64,000 bases of DNA from Streptococcaceae bacterium AF54-32pH5A (GCA_027682205.1 JAQDAD010000002.1:19953-83952); one strand, 5' to 3'; shown: positions 1 to 10,490, counted from the first letter of the stretch. The notes: generated by a model from the sequence alone, not told the origin. Numbers and translations are program-made.

Positions 1-5
1 CAGAT

Positions 6-35
6 AAAAAAGAACATCAGACGATGTTCTTTTTT
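6..35 (-). terminator. Terminator downstream of the TetR gene
   Basis: An inverted repeat (AGAACATC, loop AGAC, GATGTTCT) is flanked by A and T runs on both sides. It lies just past the stop codon of the leftward TetR gene and could work in both directions. Confidence 0.85.
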
Positions 36-39
36 ATTT

Positions 40-582
40 TTAGTTTGTATCACCTAACATTTTCATAAGGAAGTCTGTCATTTCTTGCGGACTTTCTTTT
101 TTTCCGTGGGCAATCCACGTCTGGCAAACACCAAATAGGGCATTTGTTAGATAAATGCTACTATATTCGAGTTCAATTGGATTGAGTTGTAGTTTCATAA
201 AGCGCTTCTGAAGGTCTGTGCTAAGCATAATGTGAAGCTTATTTCTCAAAAAATTTTGGATTTCTTTTGTACCATTTTCAGATAAGAGTGCAGCCAAGAG
301 TGGCTCAGACTCTAAATATTCAAATACTTCTAGAATAGCATCTCTTTTATGATGAGCATGTTTTTGGAAAATATACTCAAAGGTATGAAAGAGTTTACTT
401 TGGTAGTGCTCAATCATATCATACTTATCCTTGTAGTGAGTGTAAAAGCTGGAACGACTAATTCCGGCTTTTTCTGCTAACTTGACAGTAGAAATTTGAT
501 CAAAGGGTTGGTCCATCAATAATTGAACCATGGCATTTTCAATGATTCGTTTTGTTTTTAAACGTTTGTTACTTTCTTTCAT
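40..582 (-). CDS. TetR/AcrR family transcriptional repressor
   Basis: This 180-aa protein has the usual TetR size. A helix-turn-helix occupies about residues 10-57 (LAEKAGISRSSFYTHYKDK is a typical recognition helix region) and is followed by an all-helical ligand/dimer domain. The ATG at 582 is preceded by an AAGGGGG-type ribosome binding site. The gene is divergent from the YhgE-like membrane protein, and the 128-bp gap holds two near-identical palindromes, so I infer that it represses that neighbour and itself. The effector is unknown. The family is clear; the target is inferred from operators and layout. Confidence 0.9.
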   Translation of the reverse strand: MKESNKRLKTKRIIENAMVQLLMDQPFDQISTVKLAEKAGISRSSFYTHYKDKYDMIEHYQSKLFHTFEYIFQKHAHHKRDAILEVFEYLESEPLLAALLSENGTKEIQNFLRNKLHIMLSTDLQKRFMKLQLNPIELEYSSIYLTNALFGVCQTWIAHGKKESPQEMTDFLMKMLGDTN

Positions 583-602
583 AATTCCCCCTTATAGACA
601 AA

Positions 603-619
603 TTAGACAATGTGTCTAA
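603..619. promoter_or_regulatory. Palindromic operator 1 (probable TetR site)
   Basis: TTAGACA-ATG-TGTCTAA is a perfect 7-3-7 inverted repeat just upstream of the TetR start codon. A near copy sits 77 bp away. Its position over the TetR leader suggests autorepression. Confidence 0.7.
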
Positions 620-635
620 AAAATAATTTTTTACC

Positions 636-663
636 TTGAAATTTGGATTTTTTGATGTATAAT
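636..663 (+). promoter_or_regulatory. Sigma-A promoter of the YhgE gene
   Basis: A -35 TTGAAA (636-641) and a -10 TATAAT (658-663, with an upstream TG) are separated by 16 bp. The second operator starts 17 bp after the -10, over the expected transcription start. Confidence 0.75.
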
Positions 664-679
664 CTATTATATCAAAATT

Positions 680-696
680 TTAGACAATATGTGTAA
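680..696. promoter_or_regulatory. Palindromic operator 2 (probable TetR site)
   Basis: TTAGACA-ATA-TGTGTAA matches operator 1 with one arm mismatch. It lies between the promoter and the start codon of the YhgE gene, which is a position for repression by roadblock. Confidence 0.7.
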
Positions 697-710
697 AAAA
701 GGAGGAAACC

Positions 711-3365
711 ATGTTTAAAGAATGGAAAGCAATATTTAAAAAACCGACCTTTATCATTGTAATGATAGGGATTTCTCTCATTCCAGCATTATACAACATC
801 ATATTTTTATCATCCATGTGGGATCCATATGGGCAATTATCAGAGTTACCTGTGGCAGTTGTCAATAAAGATAAGGAAGCTTCTTATAATGGACAGACGA
901 TGACAATAGGTGAAGACATGGTGTCTAATTTGAAAGAAAATAAGGCTTTAGATTTTCATTTTGTTAATGAAGAGGAAGGGGAAAAAGGCCTAGAAGATGG
1001 TGACTACTACATGGTAGTGACTTTACCAAGTGACTTGTCTGAAAAAGCTGCTTCTATCCTAACAAATCATCCTGAACAGATGCAGATTGATTATCAGACT
1101 TCAAGTGGACATAGTTTTATCGCTAGTAAGATGAGTGATTCTGCTATGACACAATTAAAACAAACTGTTTCTACTAATGTAACTGAAACGTATACCAAGG
1201 CTTTATTTCAAAAAATGAATGACTTGAAGTCTGGAGTAAACAAGGCAGCTGATGGAAGTGAACAATTGGCTAATGGAGCCAATCAGTTGGTGACGGGAAG
1301 TCAAACATTGACGACAAATCTTAATACTCTAGCTAACTCAACTGTAACTTTTTCAAATGGAGCTGATCAATTTACAAAAGGGTTATCTAGCTATGTATCT
1401 GCTATAGAGCAATTACATATTGGTTTAGGAATTTTTAATAGTGGTTTACAAAGTTATACAAATGCTGTCTCACAAGTTGACACTGGACTTGGTCAATTAG
1501 CGTCAAAAACTCCTGAGTTGGTGACAGGTGTAAATCAGCTAAATACAGGTATAAAGTCCTACACAAGTGGCGTTTCACAACTGGATACAGGTCTCAATCA
1601 ATTTTCAGTTGGTGTAAATGCTTATACAAGTAGTGTGAAAGAACTTTCTAATGGAACAAGTCAATTATCCAATCAATCAGATACACTAAGAGATGGAATG
1701 GAGAAATTAAATACTGGTATTAAAGAAATTTCAAGCCAATTAGAGTCCTCATCTCAACAAAATAAAGAAATAGCACAATTGACAACGAGCCTAGGAGAAC
1801 TAAATAAGACACTACAAGCTCTTACAATATCAGATAATACTCAATTGAAAAGTACATTGTCAGAAGCTTTGCCAAATCTAACAACTCTTGCTCAGGATAT
1901 TGTGACCAAAAGTCAGACAGAACAAGAAAAAACTCTTGTGAACCTTCAATCAACAGCTACTTATCAATCTCTCACAGAGGAACAGAAGAAAGAACTGACA
2001 GAAGCTATTTCTAAAAATTCTAATTCTACTATTGAGTCAGCAAAAACAATTTTAACGACAGTAGGAGGATTGAAAGAAAGTATAGAGAATTCAGAACAAC
2101 AAGTATCTAATCTATCTGATGTGCAGACGAAGGCAAATAAACTTTTACCTTTAGCATCTAGCTCCTTGACAACTTTGTCAAGTGGTTTTACAAAGTTGCA
2201 AACTACTGTAGACAATCAGTTAGTTCCTGGAAGTCAGTCAATTGAAAAAGGAGTTGTAAACTATACTAAAAAGCTGGATACTATTTCTATAGGTGCTAAT
2301 CAACTAAGTGAAAAGAATGCAAGTTTAACAACTAATCTAGATCAATTAGTTTCTGGATCAAGTAAGTTGACAGAAAATACATCAACCTTGACAGCTGGAG
2401 TAGATGCGTTAGCTGGAAAAGCTCCAGAATTAGTATCAGGTATAGAAAGCTTGTCATCTGGTTCTGCTCAATTGAATAATAAGAGACCAGAGTTAATAGC
2501 AGGTCTTACTAAATTACAATTTGGCTCTGGTCAATTAACAGATAAATCAACACAGTTACTTTCTGCAGCATCTCAACTAGGAAGTGGTGCTATGAAGATT
2601 GCAGATGGTGCTGGAAAACTAGCAGAAGGTGGAACAAACTTAACTTCTGGACTTGAAGATTTACAGACAGGAGTTGATTCATTAGGACAAGGATTAGGTA
2701 ATGCGAATAATCAACTCAAATCAGCTTCAACAGAATCTGAAAATGCAGAAACATTATCTGAGCCTCTAGTTCTCTCAAAAACAGATAATGACCAAGTTCC
2801 TGTAAATGGGATTGCCATGGCTCCTTATATGATATCAGTTGCTCTTTTTGTTGCTGCTATATCTACCAATATGATTTTTGCGAAGTTGCCTTCTGGACGT
2901 CATCCAGAGAGCCGTTGGGCTTGGTTGAAGTCTCGATCTGAAATAAATGGAATTATAGCTGTCTTAGCAGGTGTTTTAGTTTATGGAGGTGTCCATCTTA
3001 TTGGATTGACTGCTAACCATGAGATAAGAACCTTAATTCTAATTATAATCACAAGTTTAGCCTTCATGTCTATGGTGACAGCTTTAACAACTTGGAATAG
3101 CCGTTTAGGAGCCTTCTTCTCTCTTATTCTACTATTACTACAGTTAGCATCAAGTGCAGGGACTTATCCACTTGCTTTGACAAATGATTTCTTTAAAACT
3201 GTCAATCCATGGTTACCAATGAGTTACTCGGTATCAGGTTTACGACAAACAGTCTCTATGACAGGAAATATTCATCATCAAGTGATTTTTCTTATTATAA
3301 CACTAGCCTTCTTTACTGCTTTAGGTATGCTAGCTTATCAACCTAAGAAGATGCAAGAAGATTAA
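711..3365 (+). CDS. YhgE/Pip-family membrane protein
   Basis: The 884-aa protein has one N-terminal membrane helix (about residues 12-34), a long extracellular part and about five C-terminal membrane helices (from about residue 700). This is the YhgE/Pip architecture (phage-infection-protein family, related to EsaA of type VII secretion loci). The middle 450 residues are full of roughly 7- to 11-residue repeats of the type GxxQLxxG and TGLxQL, predicting long helical or coiled-coil rods. A strong GGAGG site 5 nt ahead supports the ATG. No ESX/WXG100 genes lie nearby, so secretion is not implied here. It is divergent from, and probably repressed by, the TetR gene. The molecular function of the family is not settled. 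Confidence 0.85.
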   Translation: MFKEWKAIFKKPTFIIVMIGISLIPALYNIIFLSSMWDPYGQLSELPVAVVNKDKEASYNGQTMTIGEDMVSNLKENKALDFHFVNEEEGEKGLEDGDYYMVVTLPSDLSEKAASILTNHPEQMQIDYQTSSGHSFIASKMSDSAMTQLKQTVSTNVTETYTKALFQKMNDLKSGVNKAADGSEQLANGANQLVTGSQTLTTNLNTLANSTVTFSNGADQFTKGLSSYVSAIEQLHIGLGIFNSGLQSYTNAVSQVDTGLGQLASKTPELVTGVNQLNTGIKSYTSGVSQLDTGLNQFSVGVNAYTSSVKELSNGTSQLSNQSDTLRDGMEKLNTGIKEISSQLESSSQQNKEIAQLTTSLGELNKTLQALTISDNTQLKSTLSEALPNLTTLAQDIVTKSQTEQEKTLVNLQSTATYQSLTEEQKKELTEAISKNSNSTIESAKTILTTVGGLKESIENSEQQVSNLSDVQTKANKLLPLASSSLTTLSSGFTKLQTTVDNQLVPGSQSIEKGVVNYTKKLDTISIGANQLSEKNASLTTNLDQLVSGSSKLTENTSTLTAGVDALAGKAPELVSGIESLSSGSAQLNNKRPELIAGLTKLQFGSGQLTDKSTQLLSAASQLGSGAMKIADGAGKLAEGGTNLTSGLEDLQTGVDSLGQGLGNANNQLKSASTESENAETLSEPLVLSKTDNDQVPVNGIAMAPYMISVALFVAAISTNMIFAKLPSGRHPESRWAWLKSRSEINGIIAVLAGVLVYGGVHLIGLTANHEIRTLILIIITSLAFMSMVTALTTWNSRLGAFFSLILLLLQLASSAGTYPLALTNDFFKTVNPWLPMSYSVSGLRQTVSMTGNIHHQVIFLIITLAFFTALGMLAYQPKKMQED

Positions 3366-3397
3366 AAAAATCGACCAATTCCTTGGTCGATTTTTTT
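3364..3397. terminator. Bidirectional terminator between convergent YhgE and YfhO genes
   Basis: The stem TCGACCAA / TTGGTCGA has a TTCC loop and is flanked by seven As and seven Ts, so it can stop transcription from both sides. Confidence 0.9.
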
Positions 3398-5939
3398 ATG
3401 TCATAGATGAATTTCGTTTGTAATTATAGATTCCAAAAAGTAGAAGGGCAGTTACTGAGCAGACTGCTCCAATAACAAAACCATTGGGAATGAAGGAAAG
3501 TGTAATGGTTCCTTTTCCTTTTGGAACATCAACCTTCATAAAACCAGTTTGAGCCTGCTTGATTTCAAGTTTTTTTCCATCTTGATAAGCAGACCAACCT
3601 TTGTCATAAGGAATGGTGAAGAAAATAGAGGCATCCTGTTTGACTTCATATGTAGCAAAGACTTTATTTTTAGAGGTAGATACTTCTACAGGTTGTTCTT
3701 TAATCTTTTGAATTGCTTCAGTTAGGACCTGAGTATCTAATCGATAGAAGGTTGGAGATTCAAATGACACTTGAGAATTTCCAGGAAAGCTAACACTGAT
3801 ATTGAAAGTTTTTTCTTCCTCAGTATAACCCAAATTAAAGAAGTTAAAGGTATTGTCAGTTGTAAAAGTCTTTTTTTCACCATTGACAAGGATGTCAACT
3901 TTCTTTTGTTTATCGTTTGTAAAATGAAGATTTGAAAAAGAGAGATAGACTTGACTATTTTGAGGAACCTCAATCTGATAATCAATTCTTGCATCCTCAT
4001 TGGTTGAACTTGTGATGTTCGTTAAACCATCTGAAGTATCTGTTTTATCATATGCTATTTGGGAAAAGTAATCTAAGTTGAGATTAGCAAGCTGGTTTAT
4101 AAATAAAGCCTGATTATCCAGAGTATGATTATTAAAGTTTACATCAGTGTAAATAGATTGAGTGGCAAAAGCAATAGGTAAAGAGAGTTGATTTTTATAT
4201 AAGGTTAAATGATCCTTTTGATAAATCTCTTGAAATCCATATTTATCAAGGGGAGTTTCTGAAATGTTGTACTGAATTCCAAATAAACTGTCTGCTAAAA
4301 TACTGTTATTTGCATAACGGAGATTGAGGTTGGTTCCAGAGGATTTGAATCCAAGTTTATCCAAACTAGTGCTAGCTGAACGATTTCGTACAGACGAGAA
4401 TTGAGAGATTCCATTGTAGTTAAATTTCATACTGTCATTTCCTGTTTGAATTTGCAGTTTCTCAGTACGTGTAAATGGATTGTCAATTTGTTCTATAATG
4501 GATCCCATAGCAGTGACATCTCTATTATAGGCACTGCGAGAAGCAAAGGCCCATTCTTTAGCTATTCCTTCCATTTGAGATGAAGCGTTTAAGCATATCT
4601 CAGCTGTTATAAATAAAGACAAAAGAATTGCAAATAGATTTACAGAGATAAACTTTCTGATGACTGCAAGGAGTAAAAGAGCATAAACTAAGAGAAATTC
4701 AAGTGTGAGTAAGATATTCAAATCTGTTAAAAAAGAATAGTGTGATTTAAAGTATATGGTAGCCAAGAATCCTGTTAGTACAAGAAACAGTGAGAGAAAT
4801 AGATTCCATAGTTTCAGTTCTTTCAGGCGATTTAAGACTTCTGCTGCAGTATAAATTAACAGAGTAGAAAAGATCCAAGCATAGCGATGTAAAAACATAT
4901 TTGGGGTATGCATCCCTTGCCAAAATAAATCGAGGGCCTCTATGTAAAAGCTTGTTATTAAAAAAGTGAAAAAAATTGCATAGGTAAGTTTCACGTGAAA
5001 CTTTATGGATTTTATTGTGAAAAATAGAATAGTTAAAATAAAAGGAAGCAATCCAACAAAAATCATTGGTATAGATCCATACTTAGTTGTATCAAAAGAT
5101 CCAATGAATTGTTTTGCGAAAATATCCAAATACCAACTACTATCTGTCTTTAATTTTGTAATGGCAGTTAACTTCTCCCCATGAGTTTGTAAATCAAACA
5201 ATGTAGGAAGAGTCATAATCAAACTAGCCATTCCTGCTAAAAATGAGGTAACAACAAAATCAAGAAAAGATGATTTTCTATTTTTAAAGTCCCATGAAAT
5301 TTGGCAGAGATACCAGAAAATAAGAAACAATGCTGTCATATATCCAAAATAATAGTTTTGAATAAACAAGATTGACAGACTTGTAAAGTATAGTAGACGC
5401 TTCTTTTGTGTTATAAGTAGGTGTAAGCCAGTTATAATTAAAGGAATCAAGAAAAAAACATCTAGCCAGGTTTTTATCTCTAACTGACTGACTGTAAAGC
5501 TCATTAGAGCATAGGAAGTAGATAAGGTCAGTTTTAAAAATTTTGGGATATCTTTAAACAATTTATTTAAACTAAAGAAGGTTGACAGACCAATCAATCC
5601 AAATTTTATTAGAGTGGTCAGATAAACAGCATCTGGCATATTCGACAGATTAAAAAAGTAAACTAGGGGTGAAAGAAAGCTACCTAAGTAATAACTAGAT
5701 AGAGCATAGAAATTCAGTCCGAGGCCACTTGTAAAGGTGTAAAACAAACTACCATTTCCATGTAGAATATTCCGTAAAGCCACATCAAAAATAACGTATT
5801 GATGGAAACCATCTCCTAATAGTGGAGATGTATCGCTATTCCAGTAGATACCTTGAGATAGATATACTCCAGACATAATCACTACAGGAATGATGAAAGA
5901 AATAAAATAGGTCCAATATGTTTTTAAAAATGATTTCAT
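3396..5939 (-). CDS. YfhO-family polytopic membrane protein (probable GT-C type glycosyltransferase)
   Basis: The 847-aa protein has about 12-13 membrane helices in the first 450 residues, a large extracytoplasmic domain (about 460-815) and a final membrane helix followed by a short basic tail. This layout matches the YfhO family, some members of which decorate lipoteichoic acid with sugars in Bacillus and Listeria using lipid-linked donors; that role here is inferred. The start is supported by GAGGT 5 nt upstream. A perfect parS-like palindrome is embedded in its reading frame at 4988-5001. It ends next to the terminator it shares with the YhgE gene. Confidence 0.8.
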   Translation of the reverse strand: MKSFLKTYWTYFISFIIPVVIMSGVYLSQGIYWNSDTSPLLGDGFHQYVIFDVALRNILHGNGSLFYTFTSGLGLNFYALSSYYLGSFLSPLVYFFNLSNMPDAVYLTTLIKFGLIGLSTFFSLNKLFKDIPKFLKLTLSTSYALMSFTVSQLEIKTWLDVFFLIPLIITGLHLLITQKKRLLYFTSLSILFIQNYYFGYMTALFLIFWYLCQISWDFKNRKSSFLDFVVTSFLAGMASLIMTLPTLFDLQTHGEKLTAITKLKTDSSWYLDIFAKQFIGSFDTTKYGSIPMIFVGLLPFILTILFFTIKSIKFHVKLTYAIFFTFLITSFYIEALDLFWQGMHTPNMFLHRYAWIFSTLLIYTAAEVLNRLKELKLWNLFLSLFLVLTGFLATIYFKSHYSFLTDLNILLTLEFLLVYALLLLAVIRKFISVNLFAILLSLFITAEICLNASSQMEGIAKEWAFASRSAYNRDVTAMGSIIEQIDNPFTRTEKLQIQTGNDSMKFNYNGISQFSSVRNRSASTSLDKLGFKSSGTNLNLRYANNSILADSLFGIQYNISETPLDKYGFQEIYQKDHLTLYKNQLSLPIAFATQSIYTDVNFNNHTLDNQALFINQLANLNLDYFSQIAYDKTDTSDGLTNITSSTNEDARIDYQIEVPQNSQVYLSFSNLHFTNDKQKKVDILVNGEKKTFTTDNTFNFFNLGYTEEEKTFNISVSFPGNSQVSFESPTFYRLDTQVLTEAIQKIKEQPVEVSTSKNKVFATYEVKQDASIFFTIPYDKGWSAYQDGKKLEIKQAQTGFMKVDVPKGKGTITLSFIPNGFVIGAVCSVTALLLFGIYNYKRNSSMT
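4987..5002. other. parS-like site (ParB binding) inside the yfhO-type gene
   Basis: The 14-mer GTTTCACGTGAAAC at 4988-5001 is the full core of the bacterial parS consensus TGTTTCACGTGAAACA. The flanks (A and T) keep the palindrome but differ from the outermost consensus bases. A second copy is at 16187-16200. Confidence 0.85.
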
Positions 5940-5960
5940 GTTACCTCGTAGAATGATAGA

Positions 5961-5990
5961 AAACTCAGTTGGTTAACCCAACTGAGTTTT
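5961..5990 (-). terminator. Terminator of the ABC-F gene
   Basis: The 12-bp stem AAACTCAGTTGG / CCAACTGAGTTT has a 5-nt loop. It lies right after the ABC-F stop codon and before the YfhO gene. The T tail is short on the minus strand, so read-through into the YfhO gene is possible. Confidence 0.7.
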
Positions 5991-6000
5991 GAAGTCTTAT

Positions 6001-7623
6001 TTAGTCTTTCCAAAGTTCTTTAACTTTTGCTTGTACTTCTGCATTTTCTAGGAATTCGTCATAGGTTTCATCAATACGATCAATGACACCATTCTTAGAC
6101 AAAACAATAATATGGTTTGCCAAAGTTTGAATGAACTCGTGATCATGACTGGCAAAGATGATGGATTCTTTAAAGTTTTTCAATCCATCATTCAAGCTTG
6201 AGATAGATTCCAAGTCCAAATGATTTGTTGGATCATCAAGTACAAGGACATTTGATTTCAAGAGCATGAGTTTTGAAAGCATGACACGTACTTTTTCTCC
6301 CCCTGACAAGACGTTTACAGGTTTGTTAACCTCATCACCAGAAAAGAGCATACGACCAAGGAAACCACGTAGGAAAGTATTGTCATCTTCTTCTTTACTT
6401 GCAAATTGACGCAACCAGTCAAGGATTGACTCTCCTCCTGCAAAATCGGCCGAGTTATCTTTTGGCAAGTAAGAACGGCTAGTAGTAACTCCCCACTTGA
6501 CAGTTCCTTCATAGTCAATGTCACCCATGATTGCACGAATTAATGCAGTCGTTTGGATGTCATTTTGCCCAATAAGAGCTGTCTTATCACCTGGACGCAA
6601 GATGAAACTAATATTATCCAAGATAGTTTCACCATCAATCTTGACAGTTAGATTTTCTACTGTCAAGAGATCATTACCAATCTCACGCTCTGCTTTAAAG
6701 TTGATAAATGGATATTTACGACTGGATGGCACAATTTCTTCTAGTTCAATCTTGTCAAGCATTTTTTTACGAGATGTTGCCTGTCTTGATTTAGAAGCAT
6801 TAGCAGAGAAACGAGCAACGAATTCTTGCAATTGCTTAATTTTTTCTTCCGCTTTGGCATTACGGTCTGCTAACAATTTAGCAGCAAGCTCAGAAGATTC
6901 CTTCCAGAAGTCATAGTTTCCAACATAGAGTTTGATTTTTCCAAAGTCAAGGTCGGCCATGTGAGTACATACTTTGTTTAGGAAGTGGCGGTCGTGGGAT
7001 ACTACGATAACTGTGTTATCAAAGTCAATCAAGAAGTCTTCTAGCCATGTAATTGATTGGATGTCCAAACCGTTGGTTGGCTCGTCCAAGAGAAGAACAT
7101 CTGGTTTGCCAAAAAGTGCTTTGGCAAGGAGAACTTTTACTTTTTCACCATTGGCCAATTCACTCATGTTTTGATAGTGCAATTCTTCAGGAATGTTTAG
7201 GTTTTGAAGTAGTTGAGATGCTTCACTCTCTGCTTCCCAACCTCCAAGTTCAGCAAACTCCCCTTCGAGTTCAGCTGCACGAACACCATCTTCATCGGAA
7301 AAATCTTCCTTCATGTAAATAGCATCTTTCTCTTTCATAATGCTATAAAGTTTTTCATTTCCCATGATAACGACATCAATTGCACGTTCATCTTCATAGT
7401 CAAAGTGATTTTGACGGAGAACAGAGAGACGTTCATCTGGACCAAGAGAGATGTGACCAGTTGTAGGTTCGATATCACCAGCTAAAATTTTTAAGAATGT
7501 AGACTTCCCAGCACCATTAGCACCAATTAATCCGTATGTATTTCCTTCTGTAAATTTGATGTTGACATCATCAAAAAGTTTGCGATCACTAAAACGTAGT
7601 GAAACATCAGATACTGTAAGCAA
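6001..7623 (-). CDS. ABC-F family ATPase (YkpA/YbiT-like)
   Basis: This 540-aa protein has two ABC domains and no membrane segments, as in ABC-F translation factors. Domain 1 is intact: Walker A GANGAGKST (34-42), signature LANGEKVK (156-163), Walker B LLLDEPTNGLD (177-187). In domain 2 the P-loop is degenerate (GQNDIQTTA, 352-360) and the Walker B glutamate is Asp (LDDPTNHLD, 462-470), while the signature LSGGEKVR is kept. As far as I recall, B. subtilis YkpA shows a similar decay of the second P-loop. The start is TTG, chosen because AGGAG lies 8 nt upstream and no ATG fits. Such proteins act on ribosomes; an antibiotic-resistance role is not indicated. Confidence 0.88.
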   Translation of the reverse strand: MLTVSDVSLRFSDRKLFDDVNIKFTEGNTYGLIGANGAGKSTFLKILAGDIEPTTGHISLGPDERLSVLRQNHFDYEDERAIDVVIMGNEKLYSIMKEKDAIYMKEDFSDEDGVRAAELEGEFAELGGWEAESEASQLLQNLNIPEELHYQNMSELANGEKVKVLLAKALFGKPDVLLLDEPTNGLDIQSITWLEDFLIDFDNTVIVVSHDRHFLNKVCTHMADLDFGKIKLYVGNYDFWKESSELAAKLLADRNAKAEEKIKQLQEFVARFSANASKSRQATSRKKMLDKIELEEIVPSSRKYPFINFKAEREIGNDLLTVENLTVKIDGETILDNISFILRPGDKTALIGQNDIQTTALIRAIMGDIDYEGTVKWGVTTSRSYLPKDNSADFAGGESILDWLRQFASKEEDDNTFLRGFLGRMLFSGDEVNKPVNVLSGGEKVRVMLSKLMLLKSNVLVLDDPTNHLDLESISSLNDGLKNFKESIIFASHDHEFIQTLANHIIVLSKNGVIDRIDETYDEFLENAEVQAKVKELWKD

Positions 7624-7653
7624 TGTTTTTCTCCTATAATATGTAATATATTT

Positions 7654-7682
7654 ATTCTACTAGAAAAGAGTGAAATATTCAA
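7654..7682 (-). promoter_or_regulatory. Promoter of the ABC-F gene
   Basis: On the minus strand a -35 TTGAAT (7682-7677), a 17-bp spacer and a -10 TAGAAT (7659-7654) lie about 30 bp before the TTG start. Confidence 0.65.
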
Positions 7683-7702
7683 ATTTTTATTTGTCAATTT
7701 TA

Positions 7703-7719
7703 TGTAAACTAAGTTTACA
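7703..7719. promoter_or_regulatory. Perfect palindrome between divergent ABC-F and trpS genes
   Basis: TGTAAAC-TAA-GTTTACA is a perfect 7-3-7 inverted repeat in the divergent intergenic region, about 20 bp upstream of the ABC-F -35 and about 65 bp upstream of the trpS -10. It lacks a T tract, so it looks like an operator rather than a terminator. The cognate regulator is unknown. Confidence 0.5.
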
Positions 7720-7784
7720 ATTTTATTTACAGTGAATAAGCTCTTTGATTTAAATAATTTTCTGTTATTTTAACAAAAAAATGC

Positions 7785-7812
7785 TATAATTGAAGAGACC
7801 ATTTCGAAGGAG
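7785..7812 (+). promoter_or_regulatory. trpS -10 element and ribosome binding site
   Basis: TATAAT at 7785-7790 is followed by AAGGAG at 7807-7812, 6 nt before the ATG. No good -35 is visible. The leader is only about 20 nt, so there is no room for a T-box riboswitch. Confidence 0.65.
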
Positions 7813-7818
7813 AAAAAA

Positions 7819-8844
7819 ATGACGAAACCCATTATTTTAACAGGAGACCGTCCAACAGGTAAACTGCATATTGGACATTATGTTGGTAGTCTAAAAAATA
7901 GAGTATTACTACAGGAAGAAGATAAGTATGAGATGTTTGTTTTTTTGGCGGACCAACAAGCACTGACAGATCACGCTAAGGATCCTCAAACGATTGTAGA
8001 GTCTATTGGGAATGTTGCCTTGGATTACCTAGCAGTTGGATTGGATCCAAGTAAATCAACTATCTTTATTCAAAGTCAGATTCCAGAGTTGGCTGAGCTG
8101 TCTATGTACTATATGAATTTGGTGTCACTAGCTCGTTTGGAGCGTAATCCGACAGTAAAAACAGAGATTGCTCAGAAAGGGTTTGGAGAAAGTATTCCGA
8201 CAGGTTTTCTGGTTTATCCAATCGCTCAAGCAGCTGATATCACAGCCTTTAAGGCTAATTATGTTCCTGTAGGAACAGACCAAAAACCAATGATTGAACA
8301 AACTCGTGAAATTGTTCGTTCCTTTAATAATGCTTATAATTGCGATGTCTTGGTGGAGCCAGAAGGTATTTATCCAGAAAATGAGAGAGCAGGACGTTTG
8401 CCTGGTCTAGATGGAAATGCTAAAATGTCTAAATCACTCAATAATGGTATTTATCTAGCTGATGATGCTGATACTTTGCGTAAAAAAGTCATGAGTATGT
8501 ATACTGATCCGGACCATATTCGGGTTGAGGATCCCGGTAAGATTGAAGGAAATATGGTTTTCCATTATCTAGATGTGTTTGGTCGTCCAGAAGATGCTCA
8601 AGAAATTGCGGATATGAAAGAACATTATCAACGTGGTGGTCTTGGTGATGTGAAGACGAAACGCTATCTACTCGAAATACTTGAACGCGAACTTGGTCCT
8701 ATTCGTGAGCGCCGTATCGAATTTGCTAAGGATATGGGAGAAGTGTACAATATGCTTCAAAAAGGGAGTGAAAAAGCTCGCGAAGTTGCAGGTCAAACTC
8801 TGTCTGAGGTTAAGGGAGCAATGGGGCTAAATTATTTTAAATAA
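7819..8844 (+). CDS. trpS: Tryptophan--tRNA ligase
   Basis: The 341-aa class I aminoacyl-tRNA synthetase charges tRNA-Trp in the cytoplasm. The class I signatures are present: HIGH at residues 17-20 and KMSKS at 202-206. Size and sequence fit the TrpRS family of Firmicutes. The ATG has AAGGAG in front. Unlike many Firmicutes synthetase genes it has no T-box leader. It is followed by its own terminator, so it is probably monocistronic. Confidence 0.97.
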   Translation: MTKPIILTGDRPTGKLHIGHYVGSLKNRVLLQEEDKYEMFVFLADQQALTDHAKDPQTIVESIGNVALDYLAVGLDPSKSTIFIQSQIPELAELSMYYMNLVSLARLERNPTVKTEIAQKGFGESIPTGFLVYPIAQAADITAFKANYVPVGTDQKPMIEQTREIVRSFNNAYNCDVLVEPEGIYPENERAGRLPGLDGNAKMSKSLNNGIYLADDADTLRKKVMSMYTDPDHIRVEDPGKIEGNMVFHYLDVFGRPEDAQEIADMKEHYQRGGLGDVKTKRYLLEILERELGPIRERRIEFAKDMGEVYNMLQKGSEKAREVAGQTLSEVKGAMGLNYFK

Positions 8845-8863
8845 TAGATAAAATATGAATCGT

Positions 8864-8903
8864 AAAACTATCTCTTCCATAGAATCACAGAGATAGTTTT
8901 TTT
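8864..8903 (+). terminator. trpS terminator
   Basis: AAAACTATCTCT pairs with AGAGATAGTTTT over a 13-nt loop, followed by a T run. Confidence 0.85.
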
Positions 8904-8925
8904 ATGTTTTCTGCCATAAATATAA

Positions 8926-10484
<1,559 letters not shown>

Positions 10485-10490
10485 GAAGTA

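Noticed and set aside
6518..7485. Plus-strand open frames opposite the ABC-F gene
   Set aside because: Antisense shadows of a well-supported gene without RBS or family match.
7624..7818. Possible T-box riboswitch before trpS
   Set aside because: No T-box sequence (TGGNACCGCG) or specifier hairpin is present, and the -10 is only about 20 nt before the ATG region.
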